Assembly: GCA_913776825.1 (NCBI GenBank)
Contig: CAJYPV010000031.1
Span: 62,001-126,000 of the forward strand
Length of the DNA: 64,000 nucleotides
DNA from: Burkholderiaceae bacterium
GTDB taxonomy: Bacteria > Pseudomonadota > Gammaproteobacteria > Burkholderiales > Burkholderiaceae_C
Direction: 5' to 3'
In this document: positions 54,497 to 63,893 of the stretch, piece by piece
How the letters are laid out: every line of letters begins with the position of its first letter
Position numbering within the stretch: position 1 is the stretch's first letter
Translations under genes and position numbers: made by a program
The notes under the pieces: model-generated
Told to the model about the DNA's origin: nothing
Seen by the model: the letters and a program-made list of their open reading frames with translations, nothing else
Database searches by the model: none

Positions 54497-54844
54497 ATGA
54501 CCAAGACCTTCCGGATCCCAGCTGCAGACATCCGCCCCATTGCGCCGGGGCTGGGCGCTTGCTACGCCTCCGACCACATCACCGTGGACGGGCAACCCGT
54601 CGGATTCATGTATCGCGAGGAGCCGGATGGGGAGACCGATAGCGGCTGGCGCTTCCTCTCCGGCCACGAAAGCCAGGACTATCTGGACGATCCCGACCAT
54701 CTGCAGATCTACGACGTGAACACCATCGCCAATTACGACCCGGACATCGTCGCCTGGCTGTCCGCACCGTATGGATCGGCCTTCGCCAGATCGGCGTCCG
54801 GCGAGTTCATGGCCGAGGAGGACTCGGACGAGAGTCCTGTCTGA
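54497..54844 (+). CDS. DUF2185 (Imm33-like) protein
   Basis: 115 residues. ACYASDHITVDGQPVGFMYRE, GWRFLSGHESQDYLDDPDHLQIYDVNTIANYDPDIVAWL match DUF2185, a family listed among polymorphic-toxin immunity proteins (Imm33) but also found alone. The following SAPYGSAFAR motif is conserved as well. Cytoplasmic. It follows the WG-repeat gene on the same strand; whether this is an immunity pair is inference. Confidence 0.83.
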   Translation: MTKTFRIPAADIRPIAPGLGACYASDHITVDGQPVGFMYREEPDGETDSGWRFLSGHESQDYLDDPDHLQIYDVNTIANYDPDIVAWLSAPYGSAFARSASGEFMAEEDSDESPV

Positions 54845-54911
54845 GATTGGATCCAGCGCCGTCAGCCGGTCGCTTCCCAGCCCGGCCTGACCGCACACCG
54901 CATCCCGACGA

Positions 54912-55538
54912 TCAAAACTTCGGCTGCAGCGGATCTGGCGGCAGCAGTGCATCGGCCGGCACCTGGATACGACCTGGCGAGGTGCGCCAATTCACCGCCA
55001 CCGGATCGGCGCGCAGGTCTTGGGTCAAGCGCCAGTCGTTGCCTTCCTTCACCACGGCCACGGTGGCCTCCGAGGGCGCGACGCCATCGTCCGACGACAC
55101 CCGATACTGCATCAGCACATAGCGCCCGTAGGTGACCCAATGCGTCAGCTCGACCTTGCGATTGGCATAGGCGCGGGACCACAGACCCGTCCAGAACGCC
55201 TTGTCGCGATTGCCACGCTTGTCCGCCGCTTCCATCACCTGACGCGAGGCGGCCGTCCACAGCAAGAGATTGCGTTCGTAGTCGCCAGTGCGCAGGTAAT
55301 TGAAATGCGCCTTCAGCAGCTTCTCCGGATGGCTCAGGTCCTGCTGTTCGCCGGCGCTGAACAGCGGCAGCACCACCGGCGGCTGGTATTCATAGACGGT
55401 GTAGGGATGCACCGTCTCCACCACCATGGTCTTCCGATTCGGCGGACTGGTCTTGCCCAGCGGCGCATCAGCCGCCCACAGCAGTCCGCTGCAGCACAGC
55501 AAAGCCGCGCCCGACAGCACTCGAGACATCAATTTCAT
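54912..55538 (-). CDS. Secreted protein of unknown function
   Basis: 208 residues from MKLMSRVL; GGAGAG is six bases upstream and the ATG overlaps the preceding stop (ATGA), so translation is coupled. Signal peptide ends SGLLWA-ADAP. The mature part (PEKLLKAHFNYLRTGDYERNLLLWTAASRQ, DDGVAPSEATVAVVKEGNDWRLTQDL) looks like an NTF2/SnoaL-like fold with an alpha-plus-beta layout. Third gene of the operon led by the 1592-residue protein. Confidence 0.75.
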   Translation of the reverse strand: MKLMSRVLSGAALLCCSGLLWAADAPLGKTSPPNRKTMVVETVHPYTVYEYQPPVVLPLFSAGEQQDLSHPEKLLKAHFNYLRTGDYERNLLLWTAASRQVMEAADKRGNRDKAFWTGLWSRAYANRKVELTHWVTYGRYVLMQYRVSSDDGVAPSEATVAVVKEGNDWRLTQDLRADPVAVNWRTSPGRIQVPADALLPPDPLQPKF

Positions 55539-56008
55539 ACGGCTCTCCGCCATTGCTTGAATTGAGACCATGCGGCAAACAGGCCGAACAATGATCCGAT
55601 GAAGATGAAGGCATAGCCCATGCCCGCCTGCGGCTGAACCGGCTCCACGACGCTGTAGTCTGGCTGGGAAGCGGACACCCAGAGCGGGAAGGACGGGCCG
55701 GCCGACAAGGACGCGACGAATGCCTGACATTCCGCCGCAGTGGCGAACGTGGCATCCGCCCGTCGTGCATAACGCTCGCCGTGATAGGTCCGGCCGCCGA
55801 CGTCATAGCGATAACTCAATACCGGCTTGGCGTTGTAGAGCGGCGTCTTGCCCGGTGCGGTGGGGCGTTCCACCGACACACAGCGGCCCTGCTCCAGCAC
55901 ACCGGTCGCCGGCTGCAGGTCCGTCGGGCCCGCCGAGCGTCGTTGCACGTCCAAGACGAACAGCAGACCGGCACCCACGAAAAACGCACACACCATCCAA
56001 CGCCACAT
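55535..56008 (-). CDS. Membrane protein with DUF3592-like domain
   Basis: 157 residues with a helix at each end (WMVCAFFVGAGLLFVLDV; MGYAFIFIGSLFGLFAAW) and an extracytoplasmic part between them with VLSYRYDVGGRTYHGERYARR and LWVSASQPDYSVVEP, the DUF3592 pattern. Four bases overlap with the next gene; 29 bases separate it from the large gene upstream. Confidence 0.8.
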   Translation of the reverse strand: MWRWMVCAFFVGAGLLFVLDVQRRSAGPTDLQPATGVLEQGRCVSVERPTAPGKTPLYNAKPVLSYRYDVGGRTYHGERYARRADATFATAAECQAFVASLSAGPSFPLWVSASQPDYSVVEPVQPQAGMGYAFIFIGSLFGLFAAWSQFKQWRRAV

Positions 56009-56037
56009 GGCCGTTCCTGAATCTGCAGACCTGTCCG

Positions 56038-59000
56038 TCAGTTGTTCGGCAGCAGCGGGCGAATGTCCGCGGTGCTCTTCTTGGTCAACTCGAAGTTCCG
56101 CTTCGCCACCGTGATGCTGCCATTGGCAATGATCACGTCCAATTGCAGGTAGAAGGTCAACGTCGATTCGATGTCGAAGATCGGCCGGTTCGGCACGGTA
56201 TTGCTCAGGATTTTCCCGGCGGCTTCAATGCCGCCGAAACCTTCCACCGCGAAGGTCGAGCCCCCCGCGGGCACGCCCGGCGGTTTGAAGCGCAGACCGA
56301 CCTCACCCGCTGCGCTGACCTGTCCCGACAGCTGGTAACTCACGCCCGATTCGTAGTCCAAAGGACAGTGATCGTCCGCCCAACTGCCGGCGCCCTGCCC
56401 GCCCACCTTCAATCGAATGAACGCATTCACGCCGAAGGTATCGAGGACCCGGCCGGGTGGCGAATTCTTCAGGATTTCGGCATCGATCATGCCCTCCACC
56501 CCGATGGCCAACTGCGCGGTGTGCTTCTCGGTCTTCTTTTGACGGACCTCGCAGCATTGGCCTTCCGTGCTGCTTTCCACTTTCACCTGCACGTCGACAT
56601 GGCCATCGACGCCCAGGACTTCCTTCAGCAGGATCTCCAGCAGACCGGACGGCCCCCATCCCTTGGCATTGATGCCAAAGCCGCGATTGATCGGCGGCCA
56701 CGGACCACCGGCCGTCGCATCGAACACGCAGCACGGTCCATTGCCGCCCGGATTGGCCTTCTGGCAATCCTGGCACTTGGGCGTGGCGCATTTGTCCGGG
56801 TCGTATTGGCACAGGCCGCCCCATCCGGCCTTGGTGATGCCGGATCCCGCGTCGGTGACCATCACTGCGCCGTCTTCGCTCACCGTGGCACGCCCCATCG
56901 GCACATACTGGCCCAGGTCGTGGTCCCACTGCACGATCGGCAGGTTGTCGCCGGGCGGCTTCGCGCTGGCATTGGGCAACATCACCTCGATCGGCGGATC
57001 GAAGCGCGTGCCGGCCGGTTGAATCGTCCAGGCCGGCAGACCGAAGGTCGCGCCACCGGCGGGCGGTGCCATCGGCAGTCGGTCGGCGGTGACGGGGCTC
57101 ACCACCAGCGTGCCCACTTTCGAACCATCCGGGAAGGTCACGCTGTTGGCTTTGACCTTCATCTGGAAGCCCTCGATGCCGGGGATCTTCAGGATCACAT
57201 CTTCATTGCCGCCGACGACCTTCGCTTCGCTGGTGAGCAGCGGCGGCAGATACACCGGATGCGGCAACTGATTGTCCTGACCCTTCACCACATAGGCTTC
57301 GAAATGCAGGCTGGGCCATTGCTGACGGGCCGGGTCATTGGTCGGATTGACGGTGCGGCCATCGATGAACAGGTCCACTCGACCCGGCGGCACATCGCGC
57401 AGCTCGAAGGCGCCCTTTTCATCGGTGGTGCTGGACAGCGAGGTGCGCGCAATGCTCACCCGCACGCCGGACAGCGGCAGCCCCTTGTCGGTGTAGACAT
57501 AGCCCGCGAAGTTGGCGGGACCATCGACGGCATGCTTGGCCTGCACCTGGAAAGTGGCCTCGCCGGTCAGATCGGCCGGCACATCCGGATTGCCGCCCTC
57601 TCGCATCACCGCACGAGCGACCACCCGCACCAGCCCGGGCGTGTTGCCGATCCACGGACGCACCGCCGTCAGACCGTTCTTGTCGGTCGTCATGATGATG
57701 CGGCGACCGTTGTCCCGCGCCGTCGCGCCCGGTGTGTCGGCAAAGTAGGCATCCCCCTCCTCCACCGAGAACACCACCTGCACGCCGGGCAGCACGTTGT
57801 CGTTGCGGTCGCGCACCACCACGCTCATCAGCTCCAGCGGCTGAGCGCCGGTCTGACCGAATTGATGAATGCCCAGGTCGGCATTGACCATCGCCACCGC
57901 GCCGCGCTCGCTGGTGGCGACAAAGGTCACCGGCTCCAGCAGCGAGGGATGGCTGGCCTGCACCACGTTCGCACCCGGTCCGGCCACCTTGCCCAGCGTG
58001 AACCACACCTGCGCGCGGCCGAAGGCATCGGTCTCGACGGTCAGGTTGCGATCGGGTGTCGCGCCATTGCCGGCCTTGCCGCCCGCTTCGGTCAGGCTGA
58101 TGCTGCCGGTGCCGCGAGTGACGTCGAATTTGATCGGCAGTTTGGCCAGCGGTTCGCCCGCTGCATTCAATGCAACCACGCTCAGCGGCTTGGGCAACAG
58201 CGTGCCGATCGGTCCGCGCTGATGGTTGCCGCCGGTGGGCGTCAGCCGCGACGAGCCGACCGCGACGCGATTGATGCGAATTTCTTGGCTGCGCGCATTG
58301 CCGAACTGGTCGCGCGCCGTGACGATCACCGAGTTCTCACCGATGGCCAGCGGCACATCGGTCAGGACGAAGTAGCGGTCGGCCACCTGAGCCGGCTTCA
58401 CGCCCGCCGGCTCGGCGCCGTTCACGAAGACGGTCACCACCGGCTCCGGCGCGCCGGCGAAACCTTCCACCGCATCGTTGACGATGCCGCGCACATCGAT
58501 CCGGGCCGCGCTGGTCACCGAGCCATTCAGCGGCGCTTCCACCGACAGGATGGGTGCGGTCTGGTCCACGCTGACGGTGATCGCCGCGCTGCTGGTGCGA
58601 CCCTTCAGGTCCACCGCCACCACCGTGATCATGTTGGTGCCTTCCCGCAGGAAGAAGCGTGGGAAGGTGAATTCGGTGCCGGCGCTGTTGAGCACCGCCT
58701 GTTGCTGGTTGATGGTCACCGATTGCACCGGCTTGCTCAGCCGGCCGGTGATGTCGACCGGGCGCTCCACATTGCCCGTCAGATCGCCGGGGCTGCTGCT
58801 CAATGCCCGTCCCAGCATCGCCTTGTCGGCGGGGCTGGTGACGATGATGCGCGCCGGTGCGTCATAGCTGACTTCCACGCTGGCGCTGCGACGCTCGCCA
58901 TCGTCGAAGGTGGCGACCACCTGCAGCGTGTTCACGCCATCCACCAGGTCGACCGGCAGTGTGTAGCGCAATCCGGACTCGGCGACGTCGGTGCTGAGCT

Positions 59001-60816
59001 CCATGGGCCGACCGGCCAGCGTCATGCTGATCGGCTTGGCGCGATTGGACGACGCTTGCGCCGTCACCTGGACCTTCGGCTCGGTGAGCGACTGGCCGCC
59101 GGGGCTGATGATGCGCACGTCATACCGCGTCAATGGCTGCACCTCGAAGCCCCAGGTCTGGCTGGTGGCGGCATTGGCGCGGTTGGCCACCTGCAGCAGC
59201 ACCGTGTACGGACCTTCCGTCAGCGGCTGCGCGGGCGTGTAGCGGATGCCGGTGTCGGTGATCGTCGCCTTCGCGGTCACGTCCTCATCGTTGAGGCTCA
59301 GGAAGATGGATGCGCGGTCGATGCCGTGACGCGTGTCGACAAAGTCCGCCGCAATCGTCGGACGACTGCCTGCGGGCAGCAGCTTCTCCGTCGGACTGAT
59401 GACGGTCACGACCGGCGCCTGCGCGGTGCCGAAGCGCCATTCGTCGACGGTCTTGTTGCCGGCCTTGTCCACGAGCGTGAGCTGGACTTGATGGCTGGCG
59501 TCCGGCAGCGCGGCCGGCACCATGTAGATGACCGCCGATTCGCTCACGCTGGACTGCGCGGTGACGTCCACGCCATTGAACACCAGCCGAACCTGGCTGG
59601 CATCGATGCCGGCGCCGATGTCGGCATAGGTTGCGCGAATCGTCGGCGTGGCGCCGGCGGGGAGGAAGATCTCCCACGGCGTCTTGTTGAGCACCACCGG
59701 CGCGCTGCGGGTGATGAAGCGGCCGGTGCCGCTGCTGGCTTGGCCCGCGCGGTCCTTCACCGACACCGTCCAGCTGTGGGCTCCCTCGGTCAGCGCCGTG
59801 GTGACGGTGGCCGTGAAGCCATTGCCTTTGATCTGGGCCGCCACCGGTTGACCGTCCACGCGAATGTTCAGCGACGCGGGATCGATGGACGACGACGCCG
59901 CCCATTGGCCGCTCAGCGTGGGCCGTGCGTCGGCCGGCAGGATCTCGCCTTCCGCGGGTGAGATCAGCGTGAGCGCGGGACCCGCGGTCCGCACATTGAA
60001 AGTCCAGGTGGCGGTCGCCTCATTGCCGGCGGAGTCCCGCAGCTTCAGCGTCACCGTGTGCGGGCCGGGCGCGAGATCCACGGTCGGCGTGTAGCGAATG
60101 GCGGCCGCCGTGATTTCCGCGCCGGTCACGGCCTGGCCATCGACGGTCAACACGACGCTGGCGGTGTCGATCGCACTGGTCGCGTCAGCGTAACGGGCGG
60201 AGATCACGGGACGCGCGGTCGCGACGTCGCCCACGGGCAGCGTGTCGGAGACCACCGGCGGCGTGACGTCGGTGACCGGCAGCCATCGCCACTCGAGCAC
60301 CGCATTCAACTTGGTGACGTACCAGGTGTTGATGGCCACATCGCCCAGGTCCAGCAGCAGCGGGGCGAATCCGGCACCTGCATCGTCCGGATCGGTGCCG
60401 GGCACGTCGTAGGCCATGCGGCCGTTACGACGGGACTTGGGGTCGAGTCGCCGATCGAAGAACTGGCCGGCACGCAGCGTGAAGGTGTCGCTGCTGACGG
60501 CCAACTGGCGCGCCTTGATGGCGGGGAAGCTCACCTCGGCATCGGTGGCCAGCACGCTGCTGCGCCGGCTGGTGACGCTGCCTTGGGCGCCGAGCACATC
60601 GGCGCCGGCATTGCGCACCTGAAGCCGGTAGACGTAGTCGTATTGCGCGGTGGCGCTGCCGGCCACGGCGGTCTTGCTCACCAGCTGATAGTCGACCACC
60701 GGGAATGGCGTCGGTGTGGTGGCGGCGATGGCTGTCCCGAGGCCTGTGATCCAGCTGAAAACAGCCAGGCATAGCCACGCCGCGGCCCGCGCAGCGCGCC
60801 CAAATCCCTGCTTCAT
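56038..60816 (-). CDS. Large secreted Ig-repeat protein
   Basis: 1592 residues with GGAGGGG before the ATG. A signal peptide (to about 31, GLGTAIA-ATT) is followed by an N-terminal domain (about 35-190), then a chain of Ig-like domains (about 195-860) with the repeated pattern D.GI..SVR L..NG.DVT...... GPYTVLL.V.D.AGN. Residues about 880-1130 hold two Big_1/invasin-like modules (LLPKPLSVVALNAAGEPLAKLPIKF; VVVRDRNDNVLPGVQVVF), about 1135-1200 a carboxypeptidase-regulatory-like module (YVYTDKGLPLSGVRVSI). The C-terminal 300 residues have several paired Cys (PDKCATPKCQDCQKANPG) and no membrane anchor or sorting signal. Two small envelope genes follow in the same operon. Confidence 0.88.
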   Translation of the reverse strand: MKQGFGRAARAAAWLCLAVFSWITGLGTAIAATTPTPFPVVDYQLVSKTAVAGSATAQYDYVYRLQVRNAGADVLGAQGSVTSRRSSVLATDAEVSFPAIKARQLAVSSDTFTLRAGQFFDRRLDPKSRRNGRMAYDVPGTDPDDAGAGFAPLLLDLGDVAINTWYVTKLNAVLEWRWLPVTDVTPPVVSDTLPVGDVATARPVISARYADATSAIDTASVVLTVDGQAVTGAEITAAAIRYTPTVDLAPGPHTVTLKLRDSAGNEATATWTFNVRTAGPALTLISPAEGEILPADARPTLSGQWAASSSIDPASLNIRVDGQPVAAQIKGNGFTATVTTALTEGAHSWTVSVKDRAGQASSGTGRFITRSAPVVLNKTPWEIFLPAGATPTIRATYADIGAGIDASQVRLVFNGVDVTAQSSVSESAVIYMVPAALPDASHQVQLTLVDKAGNKTVDEWRFGTAQAPVVTVISPTEKLLPAGSRPTIAADFVDTRHGIDRASIFLSLNDEDVTAKATITDTGIRYTPAQPLTEGPYTVLLQVANRANAATSQTWGFEVQPLTRYDVRIISPGGQSLTEPKVQVTAQASSNRAKPISMTLAGRPMELSTDVAESGLRYTLPVDLVDGVNTLQVVATFDDGERRSASVEVSYDAPARIIVTSPADKAMLGRALSSSPGDLTGNVERPVDITGRLSKPVQSVTINQQQAVLNSAGTEFTFPRFFLREGTNMITVVAVDLKGRTSSAAITVSVDQTAPILSVEAPLNGSVTSAARIDVRGIVNDAVEGFAGAPEPVVTVFVNGAEPAGVKPAQVADRYFVLTDVPLAIGENSVIVTARDQFGNARSQEIRINRVAVGSSRLTPTGGNHQRGPIGTLLPKPLSVVALNAAGEPLAKLPIKFDVTRGTGSISLTEAGGKAGNGATPDRNLTVETDAFGRAQVWFTLGKVAGPGANVVQASHPSLLEPVTFVATSERGAVAMVNADLGIHQFGQTGAQPLELMSVVVRDRNDNVLPGVQVVFSVEEGDAYFADTPGATARDNGRRIIMTTDKNGLTAVRPWIGNTPGLVRVVARAVMREGGNPDVPADLTGEATFQVQAKHAVDGPANFAGYVYTDKGLPLSGVRVSIARTSLSSTTDEKGAFELRDVPPGRVDLFIDGRTVNPTNDPARQQWPSLHFEAYVVKGQDNQLPHPVYLPPLLTSEAKVVGGNEDVILKIPGIEGFQMKVKANSVTFPDGSKVGTLVVSPVTADRLPMAPPAGGATFGLPAWTIQPAGTRFDPPIEVMLPNASAKPPGDNLPIVQWDHDLGQYVPMGRATVSEDGAVMVTDAGSGITKAGWGGLCQYDPDKCATPKCQDCQKANPGGNGPCCVFDATAGGPWPPINRGFGINAKGWGPSGLLEILLKEVLGVDGHVDVQVKVESSTEGQCCEVRQKKTEKHTAQLAIGVEGMIDAEILKNSPPGRVLDTFGVNAFIRLKVGGQGAGSWADDHCPLDYESGVSYQLSGQVSAAGEVGLRFKPPGVPAGGSTFAVEGFGGIEAAGKILSNTVPNRPIFDIESTLTFYLQLDVIIANGSITVAKRNFELTKKSTADIRPLLPNN

Positions 60817-61073
60817 TACACCCCTCCGGGACGGGCGCTGTTCGTCGCAGAGCGCCCTGGTCTTGAATCGGCCTGTGCGATGAGCTCATCGCAGGAGCCG
60901 TCAATCGCCCCAGCAAGCCGTTGATTTGCCTTGATGCAAACCGGGCGGAATGTAACTGAGCGACCCGGGAGGGTCAGGATGACTTTCGTAACGCGACCTG
61001 GCAGGGTGTCGCGTTTTCACAATTCGGACACTTGAATGCGGGGTGGGAAGCGGATGGGCTGAGGGGTGGAGAC

Positions 61074-61415
61074 TCAGTGTCTGTGTCCGCCGTCGTCTTC
61101 CGGCAGCGCTGCGGCGGCGGGGGGGCCCACATCCTCGACCGTCCATGACGAAGGCGCGTCCACACCGAAAAGAATCGATTGCCCGGTGTGCAGCACGATG
61201 GCGACCTCTTTGGGAACGCGGTGTTCATCGACCACGGTGCCATTGCGACTGAGATCGAGCAGCTCCCAGCGGTGCCCCGCCCAGCGAATCACGGCGTGCA
61301 GCCGTGATGCCTCCAGGTCATCCAACACCGTGCCGCAGGTCGGGGCCCGACCGACGACATGCTGCGGTGAGAGCACGACCCGATGGCCGCTCGCGCAATT
61401 CTTGAGAACCGCCAC
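61074..61415 (-). CDS. FHA-domain protein
   Basis: 113 residues from a GTG with ACGGAG seven bases upstream. Nearly the whole protein is one FHA phosphothreonine-binding domain: VVGRAPTC, ASRLHAVIRW, WELLDLSRNGTVVDEH, with Gly-Arg, Ser-Arg-x-His and Asn-Gly-Thr positions intact. No other domain. A kinase partner is not nearby. It lies upstream of the large Ig-repeat gene on the same strand but 258 bases away. Confidence 0.88.
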   Translation of the reverse strand: MAVLKNCASGHRVVLSPQHVVGRAPTCGTVLDDLEASRLHAVIRWAGHRWELLDLSRNGTVVDEHRVPKEVAIVLHTGQSILFGVDAPSSWTVEDVGPPAAAALPEDDGGHRH

Positions 61416-61631
61416 TTGGCTACTCCGTTATAGAACCGGATTGGGATGAAGGACTCTACGTGGCGGCTGGAAGAAGGGGGAGATGTAATGGTTGACAGGG
61501 TGCCGGGCGGCGCAAGCCGATCGCAGGGCGAGTGCCGGGTGGGTCAAGGATGGGGTGAAGGCTGACGAGCGCTGACATCGGTGACTGCATGGCAGGGAGG
61601 TCCGTCCGGATGGTCAGGGCTAAACCGGTAG

Positions 61632-62395
61632 CGGAACGCCTGGCAGACCCGGCCGCTGGAATCGATGTACCCGGTGGTCTTCTTCGACACGCTGCGCGTG
61701 AAGATCCGGGAGGACGCGGTCGTGCTTTCCAAGGCTGTGCACTTGGCGCTGGGGGTGCTGCCGGACGGCACGCGCGACATGCTGGGCATCTGGATCGAGA
61801 ACACCGAGCGCGCCAAGTTCTGGATGAAGGTCTTCAACGACCTGAAGACGCGCGGGGTCAACGACATCCTGATTGCGGTCACCGACGGGCTCAAGGGCAT
61901 GCCTGAGGCGCTGGGAGCGGTGTTCCCGGCCACGACCTTGCAGACCTGCATCGTCCACTTGATCCGCACAATCTGGACTTCGCCAGTTGAAAGGATCGCA
62001 AGGCGCAGGCCACAGCGATCAAGCCGATTTACCAGGCCGTGAGTGCCGAGGCGGCCCACGCCGCGCTGGACGAGTTTGAAGCCGGCGACTGGGGGCGCAA
62101 ATTTCCCACCGTCGTCAGCGCCTGGCGGCGGGCCTGGGACAAGGTCATCCCGTTCTTCGCGTTCCCGCCGCAGGTCAGGCGGGTGATTTACACGACCAAC
62201 GCCATCGAGAGCATCAATGCGCGACTGCGCAAGATCATCAAGACCCGGGGACACTTCCCCAGCGACGATGCCGCCACTAAGCTCACCTGGCTCGCGCTGC
62301 GCAACATCACCGAAGACTGGGGGCGCGCTGCCCACAACTGGAAATCGGCGATGAACCTGTTCGCGATCCTGTACGAAGATCGATTTACGAGATAG
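61632..62395 (+). pseudogene. IS256-family transposase remnant
   Basis: The sequence from AWQTRPLESMYPVVFFDTLRV through MNLFAILYEDRFTR matches the second half of IS256-family (Mutator) transposases, including VTDGLKGMPEAL, TTNAIESINARLRK and SDDAATKL. The N-terminal half is missing. The frame is broken near 61969, after IVHLIR, by a small deletion, and the continuing frame has TGA where Trp is expected (residues AS-stop-K). A second frame resumes through 62395. Not functional. Confidence 0.9.
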
Positions 62396-62443
62396 ACCCG
62401 TAAGATCTCGAGGTTCTTCACGAATTCAGTGAAGGCTTAATGA

Positions 62444-62473
62444 GCCTTACACCCGGAAATTCGGACAGGCCCC
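62444..62473. repeat. Probable right terminal inverted repeat of the IS256-type element
   Basis: GCCTTACACCCGGAAATTCG followed by GACAGGCCCC lies 50 bases after the transposase end and resembles right ends of IS256-family elements. No matching left end is found, consistent with truncation. Confidence 0.5.
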
Positions 62474-62644
62474 GCCGGGCGAGTTCGAAGCTAACTACCA
62501 TCGACAACGCGCTGGTCAGGCCGCGACCGTCTGACTTAAACCAGATGGCCTGCGCGATTGCCGAGGCGGATCACCGCCCGCTGAGCTTTCACGTTATGCG
62601 TCTTTCAACACTGTGCCAAGTCACCCATTGCAACATCAATAACC

Positions 62645-63220
62645 ATGAATCTCACTTGCAAGCTCACAGCAACCTTAGCACTTGCCGCGTCACTCGCTGG
62701 GTGTTCAACAACAATCGCTCTTAACAAGATACAACCCAGCTCAGCGCAGGTGACTTTGATAGACAAACGGTCAATCGAAGAGCGAATCTACCGTCGCGAT
62801 GGCGTACAGAATCCGATCCAGTACTTTGGAGATGAGGACTTTGACTTTCCACCACTTTCCCAGTTCTCTGCGCTTCTCGGCACCAGACTTCCGCCGGGTA
62901 GCTTTACGTTCGAAGCTAAGAAATTCCGAGTTATCGATGTCTTTCCGCAGCGATTGGGGGCTGGCACGGCGGCGGCGCTGACTGGTGCTCTTGGATCTAT
63001 GGGGTACAGAGCTTATTTCTTTGGGTCGACGAACCTCACTCAGGACAATATTACATGCCTTGTCAGTGGAAGTCTTCAAGCGAAGGAAGTGGATGCGTCC
63101 GCGAGCGTTCCATACAAGATTTCTCCGCTGTCGGGTCTGATCAAGAACGATGCCTCGTTTAAGGCCGCCGTCAACGCGTGCCTTGTTCGTCTCGCTAACG
63201 AAGTCGCCAAATCGGTCTGA
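62645..63220 (+). CDS. Lipoprotein of unknown function
   Basis: 191 residues. Signal with lipobox LAGC (residues 17-20), then a soluble part with VTLIDKRSIEER, FSALLGTRLPPGSF and CLVSGSLQAKEVD. Clearly lower in G+C and with different codon choice than the flanking host genes, in line with recent transfer. It is framed by transposase remnants on both sides. No family recognised. Confidence 0.75.
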   Translation: MNLTCKLTATLALAASLAGCSTTIALNKIQPSSAQVTLIDKRSIEERIYRRDGVQNPIQYFGDEDFDFPPLSQFSALLGTRLPPGSFTFEAKKFRVIDVFPQRLGAGTAAALTGALGSMGYRAYFFGSTNLTQDNITCLVSGSLQAKEVDASASVPYKISPLSGLIKNDASFKAAVNACLVRLANEVAKSV

Positions 63221-63244
63221 AGCCTCCTCGATTTCCTGTACGAG

Positions 63245-63640
63245 TCAGAAGTAGAGGTCAGGGAATCGCTTCATACGGTAATCGACCGGCGGAACGCGAC
63301 CCAGCGCTTCATTTGGCCGGTGGTGGTTGTAGCGCTGGAGCCAATCGGCGGTCATGGCCCGCACTTCGGCCAACGAGTCGAAGACATAGCGGTCCAGCAC
63401 CTCGGTGCGGTAGCTCTTGTTGATGCGCTCGGCATAGGCGTTCTGGGTTGGCTGGCCGGGTTGGATGTGACGTAGTTCTATACCGCTTGGCGGCGGCCAA
63501 GTCGCGTAACGCCTGGGCGATGAATTCCGGCCCGTTGTGCAGCCGGATCGACAAGGGCGCACCACGCACCTCGACCAGTTCGTTCAAGGCCGGGATCACG
63601 CGCGCTGCAGGCTTCAGCCGGCCGTCACTTCCCTAGAAGT
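63245..63640 (-). pseudogene. IS3-family transposase (OrfB) remnant
   Basis: Two minus-strand frames together give the C-terminal part of an IS3-type integrase core: VRGAPLSIRLHNGPEFIAQALRDLAAAK in one frame, then GIELRHIQPGQPTQNAYAERINKSYR ... YNHHRPNEALGRVPPVDYR in the next. The junction near 63480-63490 is a frameshift. The N-terminal half and the upstream OrfA are absent. Confidence 0.88.
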
Positions 63641-63656
63641 TCGAGCAAAAGCTTGG

Positions 63657-63893
63657 TTAGCTTTGCATCGGAACGAGCGGCAGACTCCAGCCGGTGGAAT
63701 GGAATGGAATGGAAGTCAGTCGCTCAATATAGTAATCAATCCACTTCTCCGAAGCGGCTGCAGGTTCGACATTTTCTCGCACGGCCATATCTGCATAGTA
63801 AATTCGCTCAACTGCATCACGAGAAATTCCTTCACCATTCAAGCTGGCCGCTGCCAAAATCGCCCGGACAAATGCAACGTCATCAGTACTCAT
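63657..63893 (-). CDS. Small hypothetical protein, possibly cut by the IS remnant
   Basis: 78 residues (MSTDDVAFVRAILAAASLNG ... ERIYYADMAVRENVEP ... EKWIDYYIERLTS). Helical, soluble and lower in G+C. The C-terminus abuts the IS3 remnant and the last ten residues may be foreign. No family recognised. The remaining 107 bases to the window end show nothing recognisable. Confidence 0.5.
   Translation of the reverse strand: MSTDDVAFVRAILAAASLNGEGISRDAVERIYYADMAVRENVEPAAASEKWIDYYIERLTSIPFHSTGWSLPLVPMQS

Noticed and set aside
55720..59961. 1413-codon plus-strand open frame opposite the large Ig-repeat gene
   Set aside because: Composition is that of an antisense shadow (His/Arg/Gly/Ala-rich) and the minus strand has signal peptide and Ig repeats.
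60990..61015. Inverted repeat AACGCGAC/GTCGCGTT as a terminator
   Set aside because: Only four T follow on the plus strand, where there is no gene to end; on the minus strand there is no T tract.
62560..62610. Integron attC-like end (CGCTGAGCTTTCACGTTATG) before the lipoprotein gene
   Set aside because: It resembles the right end of an attC site, but no clear matching left half or second attC after the gene was found, and there is no integrase.
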